A stretch of DNA of 64,000 nt. Source: Adiantum capillus-veneris. Its lineage: Eukaryota; Streptophyta; Polypodiopsida; Polypodiales; Pteridaceae. The notes beneath the pieces were generated by a model, which was not told the DNA's origin, searched no databases, and saw only the letters and a program-made list of their open reading frames with translations. Where the stretch lies: the NCBI GenBank assembly GCA_014529385.2, contig CM043958.1, forward strand, positions 87,017,025-87,081,024, in the 5' to 3' direction. The position numbers and the translations under genes are program-made. Below, in pieces: positions 61,266-64,000 of the stretch (position 1 is the first letter of the stretch; the number at the start of each line of letters is the position of its first letter).

Positions 61266-62665
61266 TGCAGTATTCTCCCACCTTATTTACTGGTACATGT
61301 TTTGCTTTAGTCTAGTATGATGTTTGATTGTTTGATTTTTTTAAAGTAATGATTTGTTGCAAAACCATCAACCCTATTCACTACAAGAGCTCGCTTAAAT
61401 TTCGACGTGAAATTACCGGCATCAATGGCGGGTGTCAGTATATGTGTAGATAAAGCTAGAGGGAGATCAAGTTTTTAAATAAATTAATTTTTAAATTTTC
61501 AACGCTCATTTATGACGCCCATATCGACGCTTATATTGATGACTGTACCGGCACGCATACCAATGTTCAGACCGACGCGTATACCGACACCTGTACCGAC
61601 GAACCCTGCAAAAAATAGAAACCGTGGGTCTTTCCTGCGCATTTTCATCCTTTCTTCTCTCCTTTGCTTGCCTTCCTCCTCCTCACTTCCTGCAGATCTG
61701 CTGCCTCACGACTTGCCGAAGGTGAGATTCTCACTCGTGCACTACTCCCCATCAACAAGGTGAGATTCTTTTCAAGTTTCCATGTAGATTTGTGCACTTT
61801 AGTGTATGTGTGTGTAACATAGCCTGTGTGTGCGTGCATTTTTGCAGGTTTGAGGACATTTTTCCAACTCTTTCTTGCTCAAATAGGCCGCATGTGAGTG
61901 CTCTAACATTCTGTTTTGTTGCATATACACATACACACACATTCACATAAACATGCATGCAAGTAAATAAAAATGCACACTAAACAATATAAACACACTA
62001 TATACAACGCAAAAACATATTTTTCAATTAAAAATAAAATAAAATGTTATTTTGTAAGTAATGGAGGTGATTACCATTTTGATAAATAGGTGTATGTCAT
62101 GTGTGGTGTAAGAGATGTGTAAGAGTGGTCAAAGGATGTAGTTTTTCCCCAAAAAAGGAGGTGGACAATTTTATAATTTTTCGCCTTCCATAACTCCCAC
62201 ATATGATCTCCAATTTGAGTGGAGATCATAGATCTACAATGGACACGTTGAGCTCTTTCCATAGATATGCTACATGATATGGTTTTACCTGCTAGATTTT
62301 AAATTCTATTTTGGGGGGAAACTTTGAACTCAAATAAACTAGTTGTTTTGCTTGCTTGAATTCAAAAGTTGTCCTTTGATTATGTTCTTAATACTAAAGG
62401 TTTGAATTCCTTAAACTGCCAAATAAAGAGGCCCTCCTAGACCCCATTCCCTTCCTAATTATTTTCCATATCATCTTTAGAAACTGCATGACTTTCCAAC
62501 TAGGTGTTGGTTAGATGCGACAATCTCAAAGGCAAAGAGGAATGGAGTGTTGATTTACTGAAGAGGAAGAGGAAATTTCAAGGGGTTGCGATTGGCATGT
62601 AATTTTTCACATCTTCCTTTTTGAGCTCTACATGATCACATTACTTTGGTAGCTTTAAGTTTGTT

Positions 62666-62944
62666 TCACTTTTGTGGCTCGAGTAAACATGGAGCTTTGT
62701 GGTTGCATGGGAGACCCTTTAAAGTGCAATGGATAGAAAAAAAAGGGTCACCTTCAACAGTGGTGTTAGGGAAATCTTCATTAGGAGTAGTGTCAGGGAT
62801 GAGCACATAGATACTAGCGAGATTGAATACTTTTGCTACATCTAAGACATCTTGAAGATTAGCTTTAGAAAGTTTGATATTTTTATCTTTGATGTCAAGT
62901 GGTTTAAAGTTATTACACAGCGGTCCTAATGCAACTTTGCACAA
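62666..62944 (-). CDS. Uncharacterised 92-aa ORF
   Basis: MCKVALGPLCNNFKPLDIKD ... GLPCNHKAPCLLEPQK. Two Cys-x-x-x-x-x-Cys-like spacings are visible but no known motif. It is on the opposite strand to the presumed CACTA coding direction. An overlapping plus-strand acidic ORF (62874-63122, ending EVEFDDKDAEV) is an equally possible reading. Confidence 0.2.
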   Translation of the reverse strand: MCKVALGPLCNNFKPLDIKDKNIKLSKANLQDVLDVAKVFNLASIYVLIPDTTPNEDFPNTTVEGDPFFSIHCTLKGLPCNHKAPCLLEPQK

Positions 62945-63331
62945 AGATAATACTGGATTGATTCAAGTGAGCTCTAGGCAGACGAATGATGTAAGTTTGG
63001 ATTTTGAGTTGGAGGTCAGTGGTGAGAAGATGCTTGAACTCAGAAATGAGCTTTCAAATACTGAAGTTGATGTGGAGAGCGACAAAGAAGTGGAGTTTGA
63101 TGACAAAGATGCAGAAGTATAGATTGAGATAGACATCTTTGGTGCATCAGCTCTCATAGAAGATGATAGATTGACTAATGATTTTTTGTAGAAACTCTTT
63201 TTATTAGTCTACAATACTGGATAGATTCATTGAGTTGTGTTGCAACTTTGTTTTTTTTGTTATTTGCATTGCTTAAGTGTTTCTTTTGTAAACTAACATA
63301 TTGTATCCGTGTTATTTGTGTATTTGTAGCC

Positions 63332-64000
63332 ATGGCCGATGACGATGATATGTACTCTCCTGATTTTAGTTTTCCTGTCACTCCAGTCAGCATGTCACCC
63401 GAGCAAATGGGCTCCTTTTTGACACATTTCACACCAGAGCAAATTAGTTACACATAGAATCTTTGGAAAGCTGGTTACTCTAGACATACTACGGAAACCC
63501 CTACACCTAGGAATAGTGTGCCCCCTACACTGAAGGCTGGTTCATCTTCAAGATGAGGTAGGAAATGTTCTGGAGGTGGTGGTTGTTGTGGTAGTAGTTC
63601 TACCGATGCGTCCACATCACCAAGAGAGCGTCCACCAGTCTCTTCAGTAGATTCACCAACTGGCACATCGCGTACACCTTGGGGATGACACAAGCATGAT
63701 CCTAGTAAGGCGTACGAGAGCAAGTATGGGGTTGTTGTGGTGGATAGGTTAGGAAAGGCCATGCGGCAGGAGATTTGACAACTTTGTATAGTTCAATTTG
63801 GCCACTATGTGATGGAGACTAGGGATAATCAAGATGATGAAAGAAATAATACATCGTGGAGGCCATCACAGAGAGTACAGGCAAGCAGAGGGGTATGATC
63901 TAGTCTCGAATGATTGGATTTTGAGCATGGCAATTGCCACAATGTCACACCATGGTTAGAGGCGAGAGATAGGTACACGGAGGGCAGTCCAAAGCGGGCA
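63332..64000 (+). pseudogene. Decayed ORF inside the second CACTA element (possible element-encoded protein)
   Basis: From MADDDDMYSPDFSFPVTPVS one frame stays readable to the window edge except for a TAG at 63455 and TGA at 63554, 63686, 63776 and 63896. Between stops it reads NLWKAGYSRHTTETPTPRNS, a Gly/Cys-rich stretch, STDASTSPRERPPVSSVDSP and HKHDPSKAYESKYGVVVVDR. Each TGA could derive from CGA (Arg) by CpG decay. It lacks recognised transposase motifs; a CACTA accessory protein (TNPA- or Ptta-like) is a guess from position only. Confidence 0.4.

Larger units (their letters stand above)
61379..64000 (+). mobile_element. CACTA (EnSpm/CMC) transposon end, continuing past the window
   Basis: It starts CACTACAAGAGCTCG. 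The next 150 bases, including 'gataaagctagagggaga', match the right end of the 32354-34224 element read in reverse ('gataaagatggagggaga'). A subterminal array of gacgc/tataccgacgc units follows at 61500-61605. An exon-like 46-bp segment (61848-61893) is flanked by tttgcag and gtgagt, the same arrangement as in the first element. No opposite end (TTGTAGTG) occurs before 64000. Confidence 0.8.

Overview
The window reads as nuclear DNA from a land plant with a large, transposon-filled genome. I see no intact host gene. A homosporous fern or another non-seed plant fits best: the decayed pentatricopeptide-repeat (PPR) copies at 37.4-39.85 kb carry wording such as 'LVDMYAK' and 'SWNALI', and the kinase-like and Rab relics are plant-like. 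The species is inference. There are many long CT/CA microsatellites and homopolymer runs, and coding relics usually carry stops or frameshifts.

The main structure is a three-level nest of LTR retrotransposons. (1) An old minus-strand Ty3/gypsy element holds gag and protease at 31.07-32.22 kb and reverse transcriptase, RNase H and integrase at 7.9-10.1 kb. (2) It was split by a plus-strand element, 10100-31066, with 948-bp LTRs and target-site duplication (TSD) GGAGG. This element encodes only Gag and protease, so it looks non-autonomous (TR-GAG-like). Its leader carries a roughly 125-bp tandem array built around a 24-bp palindrome. (3) Its gag was interrupted twice: by a ~4.3-kb segment carrying a Rab11/RabA pseudogene and a MITE, and by a young Ty1/copia element, 19118-24790, with 187-bp LTRs differing at one site and TSD GGGAA.

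Right of the nest lie a non-autonomous CACTA transposon (32354-34224, TSD TGA), a long inverted-repeat hairpin locus (34668-34988) and the PPR relics. Next are a gypsy 3' remnant with paired LTR pieces (41.0-43.0 kb), a non-coding LTR element (43.69-47.18 kb), a minus-strand copia 5' end (47.27-48.55 kb) and a minus-strand protease fragment (48.56-49.45 kb). After a microsatellite-rich stretch comes a Tat-like gypsy region (56.3-61.3 kb) whose pol appears broken by a 1.8-kb inversion right at the YMDD box. Another CACTA end of the same family opens at 61379 and runs off the window.

Left of the nest are the 5' end of a minus-strand LTR element (592-961 and beyond), a degenerate protein-kinase-like gene (2024-3502, minus), a diverged repeat region and a plus-strand protease fragment (7.15-7.64 kb). 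At least four protease fragments (7.2, 26.6, 48.9, 60.9 kb) belong to one family, and three of them keep a conserved KFCDE-GYD segment just after the protease. The element at 10100 is therefore most likely a deleted relative of the autonomous Tat-like family at 59-61 kb.
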